Below are positions 24,683 through 33,213 of a DNA stretch of 64,000 nt, in pieces. Below the pieces are notes generated by a model that saw only the letters and a list, made by a program, of their open reading frames with translations, made no database searches and had not been told where the DNA came from. The first letter of the stretch is position 1, and each line of letters opens with the position of its first letter. The position numbers and the translations under genes are program-made. The stretch spans positions 2,601 to 66,600 of the forward strand of contig DFGT01000004.1 in NCBI GenBank assembly GCA_002371265.1, read 5' to 3'. This DNA is from Bacteroidales bacterium UBA3743 (GTDB lineage: Bacteria > Bacteroidota > Bacteroidia > Bacteroidales > Paludibacteraceae).

Positions 24683-26047
24683 TTAGCTTTCACACAGAAT
24701 CTTAGCTTCATCGAATCCCTGTTTGATACGGTCGCCAATACCGATTCCATCACGAAGATTGCCGGCAATGCGAAGGGTAGGATATTGCTTTTGTATTTTT
24801 TCCACAGCGGCAAGTCGGGCGTCGGACGAAGCCTCATACTGTGGTATGGCGCGTTCATGGCGGAAGACTCTTATTTCATCTGCCTTTTTGTTTTTGTCGT
24901 ATTTGAGCATTTCGCTGAGAGACTCGTTCACCAGGTCGACAAATTCCTCATCTGTCTTGTTTAGCATCTCTGGATGACGTCTTCCTCCAATGAAATACGC
25001 CATTGCGGCACCTTGTTTAGGACAACGGCCTTCGAAACATGCTGATGGAAAAAGGATTCCGAGCATCTGTTTTTTCTCTTTTGAAGGCACCAATCCTCCG
25101 AAAGCGAGCCATTGGTTGTCGCCGCAGTCTTTGATTCCGACTCCGACCTGTACGACAGGAGCGTAAAAGAGGTTGCTTAGATCATCCATCGTCGCCTTAT
25201 CTACGAATGGCAACAAATCTGGAAGAGAATAGGCTCCACAAGTGGTGACAACTTTGTCGGCATTGATCTGCTGTTGCTCGCCATTTTTGTTGTATGTGAT
25301 TTTCCAACCGTCGCCTTCTGGCATTATTTTGATATCTAAAGCACTGGTGATCAGATGCTCGTGGCCGATAGCGTCAGCAAGAGCGTTGACAAGATTTGTA
25401 AATCCTCCACGGGCTGAGAACACTTTTTTCGTGGCTTTACGGTCGCGTTCTGTCTTGGGTAGTTTTGCCTTGGCAATGGCTCCTCTTATGAAAGAACCGT
25501 AGTCTTGCTCAAGATTATATAGTTTTGGAAGGGCAAGACGGGCTGGCAGTTTGTACGGGTCGCCTGCGTAGACACCGGATAAAAATGGGTCGACGGCATA
25601 CTCGACATATGATTTGCCCAAACGACGTTCCGCCAATGAACCTATTGATTCATATGGGTCATTGCCTTTCTTACGCCATGGCTCACCTAGAATGCGGAAT
25701 TTGTCATGCCATGTGAACAATGGAGTCTTCAGCGCGCTGCCAAGGCTTGACGGCAATGCATGGAAACGGTCGCCTTTCCAGATAAGTCGACGTTTGCTTG
25801 ACTCAAGAGCAGTCTCCAGTTCACAAGCGTCTCCTAGCTGCTCAAACAATTCCGCCACTTCAGGATGCTTCACCACACCTGTGTTCGGGCCGGATTCAAA
25901 GATGAAGTCTCCGATGTGTTGTGATTGGATTTGCCCTCCTATACGGTCTTTGCATTCAAGCACTGTGACATCACCTCCACGTCTTTTGATTTGATATGCG
26001 CATGTCAAGCCTGTTATTCCTGCACCTATGACTACTATATTGCTCAT
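24683..26047 (-). CDS. hemG: Protoporphyrinogen oxidase
   Basis: A 454-residue FAD-dependent enzyme that oxidises protoporphyrinogen IX (or coproporphyrinogen III) in late haem synthesis. The N-terminal Rossmann motif is VVIGAGITGLTCAYQIKRRGGDVTVLE, with RIGGQIQSQ next and FESGPNT; the C-terminal FAD segment is LRIAGNLRDGIGIGDRIKQG, in agreement with the HemY-type oxidase family. It lies 16 bases after hemN in a two-gene operon. The oxygen-dependent nature of classical members is odd for an anaerobe; an alternative acceptor is possible. Confidence 0.9.
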   Translation of the reverse strand: MSNIVVIGAGITGLTCAYQIKRRGGDVTVLECKDRIGGQIQSQHIGDFIFESGPNTGVVKHPEVAELFEQLGDACELETALESSKRRLIWKGDRFHALPSSLGSALKTPLFTWHDKFRILGEPWRKKGNDPYESIGSLAERRLGKSYVEYAVDPFLSGVYAGDPYKLPARLALPKLYNLEQDYGSFIRGAIAKAKLPKTERDRKATKKVFSARGGFTNLVNALADAIGHEHLITSALDIKIMPEGDGWKITYNKNGEQQQINADKVVTTCGAYSLPDLLPFVDKATMDDLSNLFYAPVVQVGVGIKDCGDNQWLAFGGLVPSKEKKQMLGILFPSACFEGRCPKQGAAMAYFIGGRRHPEMLNKTDEEFVDLVNESLSEMLKYDKNKKADEIRVFRHERAIPQYEASSDARLAAVEKIQKQYPTLRIAGNLRDGIGIGDRIKQGFDEAKILCES

Positions 26048-26063
26048 TGCTATGGTCTTATAA

Positions 26064-27431
26064 TTATATGGGTTTTGAAAATTTCTTATCTGTGTTTTGC
26101 ATCAGTGGGTCGAGTGCCGCAGCGACGTTCCTGACGAATGGATGACCTTCAGTTGTCATTGCGATTCCATCAGAAGTCAGCTCAATGATGCCGTCTGCCT
26201 CCATCTCTTTCAATTGGCTTTCATCGTAATGCAGAGCGTCTTTCAAATTATCTGTTGTGATGGCGAGAGTGTCTGTAATCTCATGCCAATTGATTCGGTA
26301 GTTGCACATCAGACGTTCGATCACCTCTTTGGCAATTCTTTCTTTCGGAGAAAGTTTGTATCCTTTTTTGACGGAGATGTTTCCAGACATTGTGATGTCG
26401 ACATACTCTTCAATGTCTTTTGTGTTTTGCGCGTATGTGGAGTCGAGCTGGCTGATTCCGGTCGCTCCGAAAGCGTACACCTGTCCTGTTGTGCGACGTG
26501 TGCAGTAGCCTTGGAAATTACGGTGTAGCAATCCCTGTTCGAGTGCCTTGTACAGCTCGTCGTCTGGCAACACAAAATGGTCGAGTCCGATCGACTTGTA
26601 TCCGGCTTCATGCAATAGTGAGGCCGCATTGTCGTACATCTGTTGTTTTACTTCAGGTTGTGGCAAGCCGTGTTTCTCGAGAATCTGCTGACGCTTGAAA
26701 ACCCAAGGCACGTGTCCGTAGCTGAATGTGACAAGACGGTCGGGATGCAGAGCGATTGCACGCTCAATATTTTTTGCGAATGATTCAGGAGTCTGGTATG
26801 GCAATCCGAAAAGGAAATCCATGTTGACGGTCGCTCCTGCTTTACGAAGGATGCCCATGATGACATCAAGAGGCAGGTTTGATGGGGTTCGTCCGACTGT
26901 TTTTAGGACATTTTCGTCAAGGTCTTGGATGCCAATAGAAAAACGGTTGAAGTGGCTGTTGGTGAGATTTGTCCAGTCTTCTTCAGTGAGATATCCCGGG
27001 TGACACTCGATTGCAATTTCCGGTTTCTCAATTGTTGGGAAAAGAGAAAGAAGGTGTTCGTTAATCTCTTTTAATACGGAAGTTGGCATAGCTGTGGGGC
27101 TGCCACCACCAAAATGTATCTGACTGATAGGTCGAGACTTGTCAATAAGAGCAGTCACAATATCTATCTCCTTGTGTATCGCGTCGATGTATTTAGCGAC
27201 AGTATCGCCAGATGACGGCATGATGTAGGAGTTGCAACCGCAGTAGTGGCACAGACGTTTGCAGAACGGCATGTGCAGATAAAAAGAGAGCTTCTTTGAT
27301 CCCTCTTCGTTTGAACGGACAACAGCCTCTAAGTAGTCAGAAGCTTCTAATTCGTGAAAATAGTTTGCTGGTGGATAACTCGTATATCGAGGCACCGACA
27401 CGTTGTATTTGTCAATTATGTTGCTCATCAA
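26064..27431 (-). CDS. hemN: Oxygen-independent coproporphyrinogen III dehydrogenase
   Basis: A 455-residue radical SAM enzyme that turns coproporphyrinogen III into protoporphyrinogen IX without oxygen. The 4Fe-4S ligands are Cys57, Cys61 and Cys64 in HMPFCKRLCHYCGCN, with a fourth Cys at 66 as in E. coli HemN. Also seen are QIHFGGGSPTAMP, SIGIQDLDENVLKTVGR, MDFLFGLPYQT and SYGHVPWVFKRQ. Length fits HemN and not the shorter HemW. It heads the hemN-hemG operon, with a -7 box 54 bases upstream. Confidence 0.95.
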   Translation of the reverse strand: MMSNIIDKYNVSVPRYTSYPPANYFHELEASDYLEAVVRSNEEGSKKLSFYLHMPFCKRLCHYCGCNSYIMPSSGDTVAKYIDAIHKEIDIVTALIDKSRPISQIHFGGGSPTAMPTSVLKEINEHLLSLFPTIEKPEIAIECHPGYLTEEDWTNLTNSHFNRFSIGIQDLDENVLKTVGRTPSNLPLDVIMGILRKAGATVNMDFLFGLPYQTPESFAKNIERAIALHPDRLVTFSYGHVPWVFKRQQILEKHGLPQPEVKQQMYDNAASLLHEAGYKSIGLDHFVLPDDELYKALEQGLLHRNFQGYCTRRTTGQVYAFGATGISQLDSTYAQNTKDIEEYVDITMSGNISVKKGYKLSPKERIAKEVIERLMCNYRINWHEITDTLAITTDNLKDALHYDESQLKEMEADGIIELTSDGIAMTTEGHPFVRNVAAALDPLMQNTDKKFSKPI

Positions 27432-27484
27432 CCCCGTTTTTTGTTTAGCTGATGTCTTTTTATTTGTAGTGACATCTTAATTCG

Positions 27485-27492
27485 CAAAATTA
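27485..27492 (-). promoter_or_regulatory. Candidate -7 box for hemN-hemG
   Basis: TAATTTTG on the minus strand, consistent with TAnnTTTG. Confidence 0.5.
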
Positions 27493-27583
27493 CTGATTTT
27501 TTTTGAGCATATCTAAGACCTGCGGAAACAAAATTGTCCGAAATGTCCTTAGATGGTGATACATAATCAGTCAAAAAGTAGCA

Positions 27584-28036
27584 TCAGCGATTGTTGACGT
27601 TGGTTATGGCGCAGATAAACTTGTCAAGTATCGGCATTAGTTTTTGCAGCTCGTCGACACTTATCCCATTATCGACAATTTTTTGCGCAAGACAGTTTGG
27701 GACGTTTTTCATTTTCTCTTCCAAACGCTTGCCTTCTCCAGTCAGGGAAATTATGCGTTGACGGGAATCTGCTTGACTTTTCTGTCGGACAATTAGCCCC
27801 TGTTTCTCCATGCGTTGGAGCAGAGGCGTGACGGTGTTGGTCTCAAGGTTAAGACGCTCCGTTATCTCACTGATTATGCGGTTGTCCTGTTCCCAAAGCA
27901 ACATCAGCACAAGGTATTGTGGATAAGTTATGCCAAACTCCTTGAAATATGGAGTGTAAGAAGCAGTTACCAATCGTGCCGCCGTGTATAAACGGAAGCA
28001 CAATTGGTTGTCTAATTTTAATTGAGGAAATGCCAT
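27584..28036 (-). CDS. MarR-family regulator, OhrR-like
   Basis: 150-residue winged-helix repressor. The N-terminus LKLDNQLCFRLYTAARLVTASY has a single Cys at position 13, matching the peroxide-sensing Cys of OhrR repressors, with the downstream YPQYLVLMLLW block typical of that group. The wing and recognition helix lie in LNLETNTVTPLLQRMEKQGLIVRQKSQADSRQRI. No ohr gene is next to it; candidates for control are the ferritin-like operon upstream on the same strand or hemN downstream. The sensor role is inferred from the Cys. Confidence 0.85.
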   Translation of the reverse strand: MAFPQLKLDNQLCFRLYTAARLVTASYTPYFKEFGITYPQYLVLMLLWEQDNRIISEITERLNLETNTVTPLLQRMEKQGLIVRQKSQADSRQRIISLTGEGKRLEEKMKNVPNCLAQKIVDNGISVDELQKLMPILDKFICAITNVNNR

Positions 28037-28075
28037 ATTATCTTTTAAATTTTAAAAGTCAATCGCCAACAGCCA

Positions 28076-28267
28076 TCAGCCTTTAAGATTATATTTCTCA
28101 CATACCACCGCTCTCTCTTCATCTGAAAGCGATTTCATGTATCCTTTCCAGCCTGGGCAGAAATTTATGTGCCAACGCCAGAAACGTCCCAATAAAGATT
28201 TTGGATCTTTGTCGTACTTGGTGCGAAACTTACAGTTTGCGCATGGTTTTTCGTTTTGCTTTTCCAT
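28076..28267 (-). CDS. Small conserved-looking Cys protein, 63 residues
   Basis: Reads MEKQNEKPCANCKFRTKYDK, then SLLGRFWRWHINFCPGWKGYMKSLSDEERAVV. It has a CxxC near the N-terminus and another Cys in FCPGWK, with several Trp residues, so metal or cofactor binding is possible. It lies 13 bases after a small membrane protein gene and 2 genes after a ferritin-like gene on the same strand, forming a likely operon. I do not know its function. Confidence 0.75.
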   Translation of the reverse strand: MEKQNEKPCANCKFRTKYDKDPKSLLGRFWRWHINFCPGWKGYMKSLSDEERAVVCEKYNLKG

Positions 28268-28280
28268 ATGGGGTTATATT

Positions 28281-28538
28281 TTATGATTTGTTTTTTCGTT
28301 CTTTCCAATAGTTTTTGATCCGTTTCACTCCTTCCACACCGATTATGGACAATCCTCCGTATTGGAATGTTTTAGCCAGACCAAAGAAGATAAACCATAA
28401 TACACCTTTCATCGTGTTGCTTATTGGAAGAGCCATCTGAGCAAACGAGATGATGTAGCAAGGAATGCACAAGATTAGAACTATCATTCCTGTGCGAAAT
28501 GAGAATCTGCTGAGGTATTTTTGAATTTTTTCTTTCAT
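28281..28538 (-). CDS. Small membrane protein, 85 residues
   Basis: Reads MKEKIQKYLSRFSFRTGMIV, with two likely membrane helices (MIVLILCIPCYIISFAQMAL and VLWFIFFGLAKTFQYGGLSI) and a basic C-terminal tail. The frame allows starts up to 28595, but the start at 28538, 4 bases after the stop of the ferritin-like gene, avoids a 53-base overlap and gives a better N-terminus. Function is unknown; its operon partners suggest an iron or oxygen stress link. Confidence 0.7.
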   Translation of the reverse strand: MKEKIQKYLSRFSFRTGMIVLILCIPCYIISFAQMALPISNTMKGVLWFIFFGLAKTFQYGGLSIIGVEGVKRIKNYWKERKNKS

Positions 28539-28542
28539 ATCC

Positions 28543-28938
28543 TTAGAGTTCATTTGCGATGTTGTCCAAAATATTTCCATGTTTCTCTTCGTCAAGACGC
28601 ATCGGCTCCAGTTCTGGATATTGTTCGACGAAGGGTTTGTATGTCTCTAACGCTTTGTGCTCAGCCTTTGCCAATAAGAGTAAAGTCCGTTTCTTGCCAA
28701 TCAGATATGTCAGGCAGACGACGATGTTCGCAAGTGTGCTTTTGGGATTGCGTACTTCACCTGTCAGTTTGCGGAGCATGTTTGCATGCCTGCCTTCGTC
28801 ACTGCCTATGGACATAAGCTTTTTGTGGATTTCAGAATCTTTCTTTGCAATTCTGTCTGCAAGCTTATGGTAGACAATTACAGCGTCTATTTCACCTTGT
28901 TGGGCTTTTAACAGATCTGATTTTTTTATTTCTGCCAT
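28543..28938 (-). CDS. Ferritin-like (rubrerythrin-type) di-iron protein
   Basis: A 131-residue four-helix protein. Probable iron ligands are Glu in AQQGEIDAVIVYHKLAD, the EGRH of GSDEGRHANMLRKL, the KAEHKALETY helix and the DEEKHGNILD helix. This fits a stand-alone rubrerythrin-like domain without rubredoxin. It opens a three-gene minus-strand group with a small membrane protein and a small Cys protein, and has a -7 box upstream. A role in peroxide or oxygen removal or iron handling is likely from the family. Confidence 0.83.
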   Translation of the reverse strand: MAEIKKSDLLKAQQGEIDAVIVYHKLADRIAKKDSEIHKKLMSIGSDEGRHANMLRKLTGEVRNPKSTLANIVVCLTYLIGKKRTLLLLAKAEHKALETYKPFVEQYPELEPMRLDEEKHGNILDNIANEL

Positions 28939-29002
28939 GTCGTATGCGATTAAATTTGTTGATACGTTTACATTAAAAAATGTTAGTATCCTTTATCTGC
29001 TG

Positions 29003-29010
29003 CAAATATA
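29003..29010 (-). promoter_or_regulatory. Candidate -7 box for the ferritin-like operon
   Basis: TATATTTG on the minus strand, 64 bases before the start. Confidence 0.5.
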
Positions 29011-29391
29011 TAATAATTTTTTATATATCGCACACGATACAATAAAAATGTGTAAAAATTTTAATTGATGGAGACGCCGCAATGTGGTTCATCTGCCGAT
29101 ATTATATGTCTAGCGACGTATTTCCCGACGTTATCAAAGCAGAACAGTTGGCAAATGGTTGAATACCTTGGCTCGTCTAATTTGGATTATTTATCTTTCT
29201 TCCTCGTCACAGATTTGCATCTCGAAAAAGCATTGTCTCCAATCCATCTCGCACAGAAAGGAATAGACAAAACCATCAGCACGACAGCAATCGTTACCTT
29301 TATTTTTTTACCCACGTCGCAATTGCCTTATTTTTTTATAATTATTTGCAAAAATATGAATATGACACTGTAAATCAAAATGTTTTTATCT

Positions 29392-29414
29392 GAGACGTCG
29401 CAATGCGGCGTCTC
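29392..29414. repeat. Palindrome GAGACG...CGTCTC
   Basis: A near-perfect palindrome around TCGCAATGCGG. A half copy (GAGACGCCGCAATG) lies at 29071. Between them is a 102-codon plus-strand frame that I do not accept as a gene. The gap 28939-29471 is otherwise empty. Confidence 0.6.
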
Positions 29415-29471
29415 TTCTGTTTGTTTGTGGTTAAATCTCTATTTTGTAGATTGGCGCATAAATTATCATTA

Positions 29472-30302
29472 CTAAAGGTTCTCAATTTCTTCTAAAGAAA
29501 GTTTTGTCATTTTGACAATTAATGCCAAATCCAGACCTTCTTTTTTCATATCAGTCGCAATTTGGATGGCTTTGTCATGTTCACCACGAACATATCCGAT
29601 CTCCTCCATATCAACCTCATCCTCCAACAGTTTCATGCTTGCTTCGTAGATGTCTCTCTCCTTATCTGTGAGTGCGGCCACTTTTGCCTTCTCCAGCAGA
29701 CGCAGCAATCCCTCGTCTGCTCGCTCATATACTGATTTGTGTATCTTGTCCATATCTCCTAGGCTTTTGAAGAAGTTAATCCAGATGTCTTTCGTTGTGA
29801 TGTTTTCGGCATCAAACTTGAATTTCGGCAAATTTATGAAATATTTTCGATGTCTGTCCCAAAATATCTCGCCGGTTTTCACATTACATTCCGCTGTGCA
29901 TGTTATCGCATCGTTTAGCCCTGTCAGTCCGTCTCCCATAATGAAGATGCCAATGATTCTGGCGATGTCGCTTTTCATTTTGCCCCATTCTATTCCACGC
30001 TCTATCTTTTTACGCATGAGATTGAAAATGTAGAAATTGGCACGTGTTTTGAAAAACTTCTGGTAAGAGTTCTGCATCTCTATCAGGATCGTGTCGCCGG
30101 TCTCAGTGGTGCAGTGTAGGTCGAACGTCACGCCTCGCTGATTAATTGTGTCTCGTGGCATCTCCACGTTTTCAAATGTCACACTTGTGATTTTCTCCAC
30201 GTCTCCCTCCAACAGAGCATTCAAAAATGATTTCATGATAATCGGGTCTGACATGCAGTATTTGAACCCGAAATCACATCGTAAGTCGATGTATTTTCCC
30301 AT
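29472..30302 (-). CDS. Rpn-family PD-(D/E)XK nuclease / putative transposase
   Basis: 276 residues. The N-terminal part MGKYIDLRCDFGFKYCMSDP, followed by FLNALLEGD and VTFDLHCTTETGDTILIEMQ, is the PD-(D/E)XK core with Asp and the E-x-Q active site of the Rpn (recombination-promoting nuclease) family, which is often annotated as a transposase. The C-terminus has the usual degenerate helical repeats (DMKKEGLDLALIVKMTKLSLEEI). These genes are abundant and mobile within Bacteroidales. It stands alone on the minus strand, upstream of repeats. Confidence 0.88.
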   Translation of the reverse strand: MGKYIDLRCDFGFKYCMSDPIIMKSFLNALLEGDVEKITSVTFENVEMPRDTINQRGVTFDLHCTTETGDTILIEMQNSYQKFFKTRANFYIFNLMRKKIERGIEWGKMKSDIARIIGIFIMGDGLTGLNDAITCTAECNVKTGEIFWDRHRKYFINLPKFKFDAENITTKDIWINFFKSLGDMDKIHKSVYERADEGLLRLLEKAKVAALTDKERDIYEASMKLLEDEVDMEEIGYVRGEHDKAIQIATDMKKEGLDLALIVKMTKLSLEEIENL

Positions 30303-30466
30303 ATTAATTTTGTTTTTATTTGTACTGTTTTGTGCAATCTGTTAGACCAAACAAAACATTTTCGGATGCAAAGATATAAAAAATCAAAACCTGACATTGT
30401 GATTTTAACTTCATTTTTGGTGATAGTAAGTTTCTTTAGATGTAAAGAATATCTTCTCTTGTCTCC

Positions 30467-30670
30467 TCACCGTTCTCTTATCTCTTTAGTGATTTCCATG
30501 TATTCGCGTCTCCCTTCTATATATTCGGCATACAATTTTTCCGCATCCTTTCCTTTTAGAATACGGCATTTTCCGCAGGACGGACAATGGTTGAGACATT
30601 GCCATTGCTCTTGGACAAACGCAAGTCGTTCTTCACGGGTAGAGTTGGTGATGCCTGGGATTTTCGTCAT
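30467..30670 (-). CDS. Small CPSCGKC protein, 67 residues
   Basis: Reads MTKIPGITNSTREERLAFVQ, then CLNHCPSCGKCRILKGKDAE and an acidic helical tail EGRREYMEITKEIRER. Four cysteines in CxxxCxxCxxC spacing could bind zinc or an iron-sulfur cluster. It follows the DUF5131 gene by 13 bases on the same strand. A longer frame opens at 30715 but would overlap that gene. It is unknown to me; the tight position after a Cys-rich radical-SAM-like protein hints at a shared role. Confidence 0.6.
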   Translation of the reverse strand: MTKIPGITNSTREERLAFVQEQWQCLNHCPSCGKCRILKGKDAEKLYAEYIEGRREYMEITKEIRER

Positions 30671-30683
30671 GCAAATAAAAAGT

Positions 30684-31487
30684 TTAATCGTGATAATCTT
30701 CGTCTTTCCATTCAAACTTGATTGTCTCGGGGACGTAAAACTTGTCTATTTTATAATCTATATTCGCTTTGTGTGCCTGGCTGAGCTGATATTTGCGGTG
30801 GATTCTATACGTTTTGCCATCTTTGATGAAATATGCTCCTGTCTGATGAAAACGGAATGGCACTCCTGCCTTTATACACTGCTCACGAATGTTTAGAATC
30901 CAATCATAATCACACGGCCTTGCCTCCACTCCCGATTCTCCACTGACTGCGACTTCCTCGATCGTGTCGTCGAGATATGCGGATAAGTCGACGGGACCGA
31001 TGATCGGTGCCACCATGATGCTCTTGTGTTTGATGGGCAGGGATTTGAATATGGGAAGACGGTAGTCTGCCATCTGTTGGTTTTCGACGGTGCAGCCGAC
31101 CAGCACATTGTCATAGCCGTCGCCCCAATCGTCCGGCACACATTCCATGAATCTGTCGATGCGTTTGGTGAAGAAATAGAACCAGAGGTCGTTTCTTGTT
31201 TTCATCATCTGCCAGCATTCTCCTCTCCATTCGTCGGCATCCTTGATTAGAAAATCGGATGTGAAACAGGTGAACACGACTTTGCCGCTCTCTATTTTCC
31301 ACGACTTGTCTCGTCTGCGTTTGATAGGCAGGTTGAAGTTCCCGGTCTTGCGGCACTCGCTACTCGACACCTCACTTCCATACATCTCATCCTGTCTGTA
31401 GACGTAGCAATATTTACAGCCGGCACTGATTTTGGTGCATCCGTGCCACGGGTTCCAGTCGGCGTATATATTCCAGTTTTCTGCCAT
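30684..31487 (-). CDS. DUF5131 family (phage Gp37/Gp68) protein
   Basis: 267 residues opening NIYADWNPWHGCTKISAGCKYCYVYRQ, the DUF5131/Gp37 signature with a GC-x-x-CY cysteine cluster that resembles a radical SAM site. Downstream are FTCFTSDFLIKDADEWR, FYFFTKRIDRF, WGDGYDNVLVGCTVENQ and VAPIIGPVDLSAYLDD, also typical. Family members occur in phages and beside three-Cys-motif partner proteins; none of the latter is here. It is third in a four-gene operon behind a YqiA-DUF1653 fusion. Activity is unproven for the family. Confidence 0.85.
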   Translation of the reverse strand: MAENWNIYADWNPWHGCTKISAGCKYCYVYRQDEMYGSEVSSSECRKTGNFNLPIKRRRDKSWKIESGKVVFTCFTSDFLIKDADEWRGECWQMMKTRNDLWFYFFTKRIDRFMECVPDDWGDGYDNVLVGCTVENQQMADYRLPIFKSLPIKHKSIMVAPIIGPVDLSAYLDDTIEEVAVSGESGVEARPCDYDWILNIREQCIKAGVPFRFHQTGAYFIKDGKTYRIHRKYQLSQAHKANIDYKIDKFYVPETIKFEWKDEDYHD

Positions 31488-31506
31488 AGGAAAGAAGTGT
31501 TTTCTT

Positions 31507-31749
31507 TTATGGTTTAGTTTCCACTAGTTTGCAAAGTTTGTCATCCCGTATTATTTTGGGGAGGGCTTTGCCTGCAAGTATAAGTATCTTTTTATTATTA
31601 CGGTAGATGTGCAGTTGACGAGATCGAACGACTGCGGTCAGCCCCTCGTCGCCCTGCATAGCTTCCCAAATATGATGATATTCACCTGTCGGCTCAAACA
31701 GTTTTGCCTGGAGGTGGGAACACATGTTGGTAGTGTCGATCGTCAACAT
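31507..31749 (-). CDS. Unknown 80-residue protein, possibly a truncated domain
   Basis: Reads MLTIDTTNMCSHLQAKLFEP, then EYHHIWEAMQGDEGLTAVVRSRQLHIYRNNKK and a short tail. It begins 2 bases after the YqiA-DUF1653 stop and ends 19 bases before DUF5131, so it belongs to this operon. The compact alpha-beta pattern RSRQLHIYRNNKKILILAGK looks like one edge of a larger fold, so it may be the N-terminal part of a bigger protein that has been cut short. No function is known to me. Confidence 0.55.
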   Translation of the reverse strand: MLTIDTTNMCSHLQAKLFEPTGEYHHIWEAMQGDEGLTAVVRSRQLHIYRNNKKILILAGKALPKIIRDDKLCKLVETKP

Positions 31750-31751
31750 GG

Positions 31752-32555
31752 TTATAAACGAGTTATTTCCGTGAATCTGTTGAACGTTTTGCCGTCTCTT
31801 GTGACATTCTCAAAGAACATTTTTTCTGGTCTCACCCAATAAGCCTGATCTCCGTAGAGGGCCTGGTAGACGACCATTCTTTCCTGAGTCTCGGAGTCGA
31901 AAGCTGTTCTGACAAATCTGTATTTGCCCCCTTTGAAATGTTGGAAGAAACGCTCTTCTGGTTTCTTGAACGTCATCAGCATCTTTTCTATGAGTGGCAC
32001 ATACCAAGTCTTGACCTCGTTTGCAGTAGGGGTGTGGGCACCTGGAAAATGGAATGTTTTGTTGTAATATTTCAGGAATAAAGGTTCAAAGTGAGCCAAA
32101 GTGTCCTGCTCTCCGAATATTCCCCATATTTTGTCTGTGTAATAGGGAGTGGTGCAGCTGAATTGCGTCTTTTCAACGTCCTCAAACTCTTTTATCAGTG
32201 TCTCGTCTATGACGAAATCCTGATTCCCGTCGGCACGTGGGCTTTTATATTGATGATTGCCAATTCTTTCTTTCAAAAACTCTGTCATCTTGAAGTGCGG
32301 GTTGCCAAGCAATGCTGGAGTCCCGACCATTGGGGCGAGTATCTGTGCATAGAATGATCCGCAACTGTTGCCAACAATCAGGTCGGGATTCTCTTTGTCG
32401 CATATCTTATGTATGAATTCCAAAGCCTCTTTTGGGTGCATTGGCAGGTCGGGAGTAAGCACACGGACTTTCCCCCAGAATGCCTCTTTCAATGCGTTTG
32501 CCGGCTCACAACTTCCGCTGGCAAAAAATCCGTGTAAGAATAGAATTGTCTTCAT
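31752..32555 (-). CDS. YqiA-like esterase fused to DUF1653
   Basis: 267 residues. The first ~190 are an alpha/beta hydrolase of the YqiA/YcfP type: ILFLHGFFASGSCEPANALK, the nucleophile Ser in LIVGNSCGSFYAQ, an Asp near IWGIFGEQDTL and a His in FHFPGAHTPTANEV. The last ~65, from HFKGGKYRFVRTAFDSETQE to GKTFNRFTEI with VVYQALYGDQAYWVRPEKMF, match DUF1653, a small beta-rich domain normally found on its own. The joining of the two is notable. It leads a four-gene minus-strand operon. The substrate is unknown; YqiA cleaves short acyl esters. Confidence 0.83.
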   Translation of the reverse strand: MKTILFLHGFFASGSCEPANALKEAFWGKVRVLTPDLPMHPKEALEFIHKICDKENPDLIVGNSCGSFYAQILAPMVGTPALLGNPHFKMTEFLKERIGNHQYKSPRADGNQDFVIDETLIKEFEDVEKTQFSCTTPYYTDKIWGIFGEQDTLAHFEPLFLKYYNKTFHFPGAHTPTANEVKTWYVPLIEKMLMTFKKPEERFFQHFKGGKYRFVRTAFDSETQERMVVYQALYGDQAYWVRPEKMFFENVTRDGKTFNRFTEITRL

Positions 32556-32677
32556 CCGTCTAAATTATTATGTGATGGAGATGCCATCAAGTATGAACTT
32601 ATTCCAAATATACGCTAAAATCTCTGAATTTGGTTAGAAGTTGTTTATTTTTAATTTGAAAATTTGGATGTAGAGTT

Positions 32678-32808
32678 GAGGATTGCAAAGGTCGGAACTT
32701 CCTTGCCCTCCCAACTAGTGCGAGCCGAAGGCGAGCGCAGAGAATTAAATAAAACCACAGAGACACAAAGTTCATAGAGAAAAGAATGTGAGAATTCAAT
32801 AGGAAAGT
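32678..32808 (+). repeat. GAGGATT-family intergenic repeat, copy C
   Basis: GAGGATTGCAAAGGTCGGAA, TGCGAGCCGAAGGCGAGCG, then ACCACAGAGACACAAAG and AGAATTCAAT, in the same order as copy A. Confidence 0.7.
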
Positions 32809-32816
32809 GGAAAAAT

Positions 32817-32854
32817 CGTGAGTTCGGATTCACAGATTGCAATTCGAACTCACG
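32817..32854. other. Hairpin CGTGAGTTCG / CGAACTCACG
   Basis: Perfect 10-bp stem, 18-base loop, in the 658-base gap between divergent genes. No T-run. A further palindrome near 33078 (GCAGGTTTCAAACCTG) and an AT-rich stretch fill the rest; no gene seen. Confidence 0.4.
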
Positions 32855-33132
32855 TTATGTCTAAACAGAAAACAGCATCTTGATGCTTGGAAAACTCACA
32901 AACAAGTTTGTTTTAGAAAAACTTTAACGGAGAAAACGTGAACAGCATAAAACCGTACGTGTTTTCTTTCGTTTCTGTTTTTAGCGTTGGGCTATTTTCA
33001 ATGTCATTTGTGACATGTTTTCCAGCACCGACAACGGAGTTGTATTTGTAATGGCGCGTTTTCTGTTCTATTGCGTGCAGGTTTCAAACCTGTTCCTACG
33101 ATTATGAAATTGATTGCCTATTTGGAATCATG

Positions 33133-33163
33133 TTTGGAAAAAAACTTTATTTTTATATCTTTG
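33133..33163 (+). promoter_or_regulatory. Promoter of the P-loop kinase pair
   Basis: TTTG at 33133-33136, 19 bases, TATCTTTG at 33156-33163. It lies within the frame that opens at 33130, so the real start must be downstream, at 33214. Confidence 0.75.
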
Positions 33164-33213
33164 TTATGTCGTTCAAAATGGTTTTGAGGTCGACGTCGGA
33201 CAACCAACAGATT

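Noticed and set aside
29065..29373. 102-codon plus-strand ORF as a gene
   Set aside because: No recognisable domain, starts inside a GAGACG repeat, low-complexity end, and no promoter.
30684..31487. Prophage remnant based on the DUF5131 (Gp37/Gp68) gene
   Set aside because: No integrase, capsid, tail or lysis genes in the neighbourhood; the family is also found outside phages.
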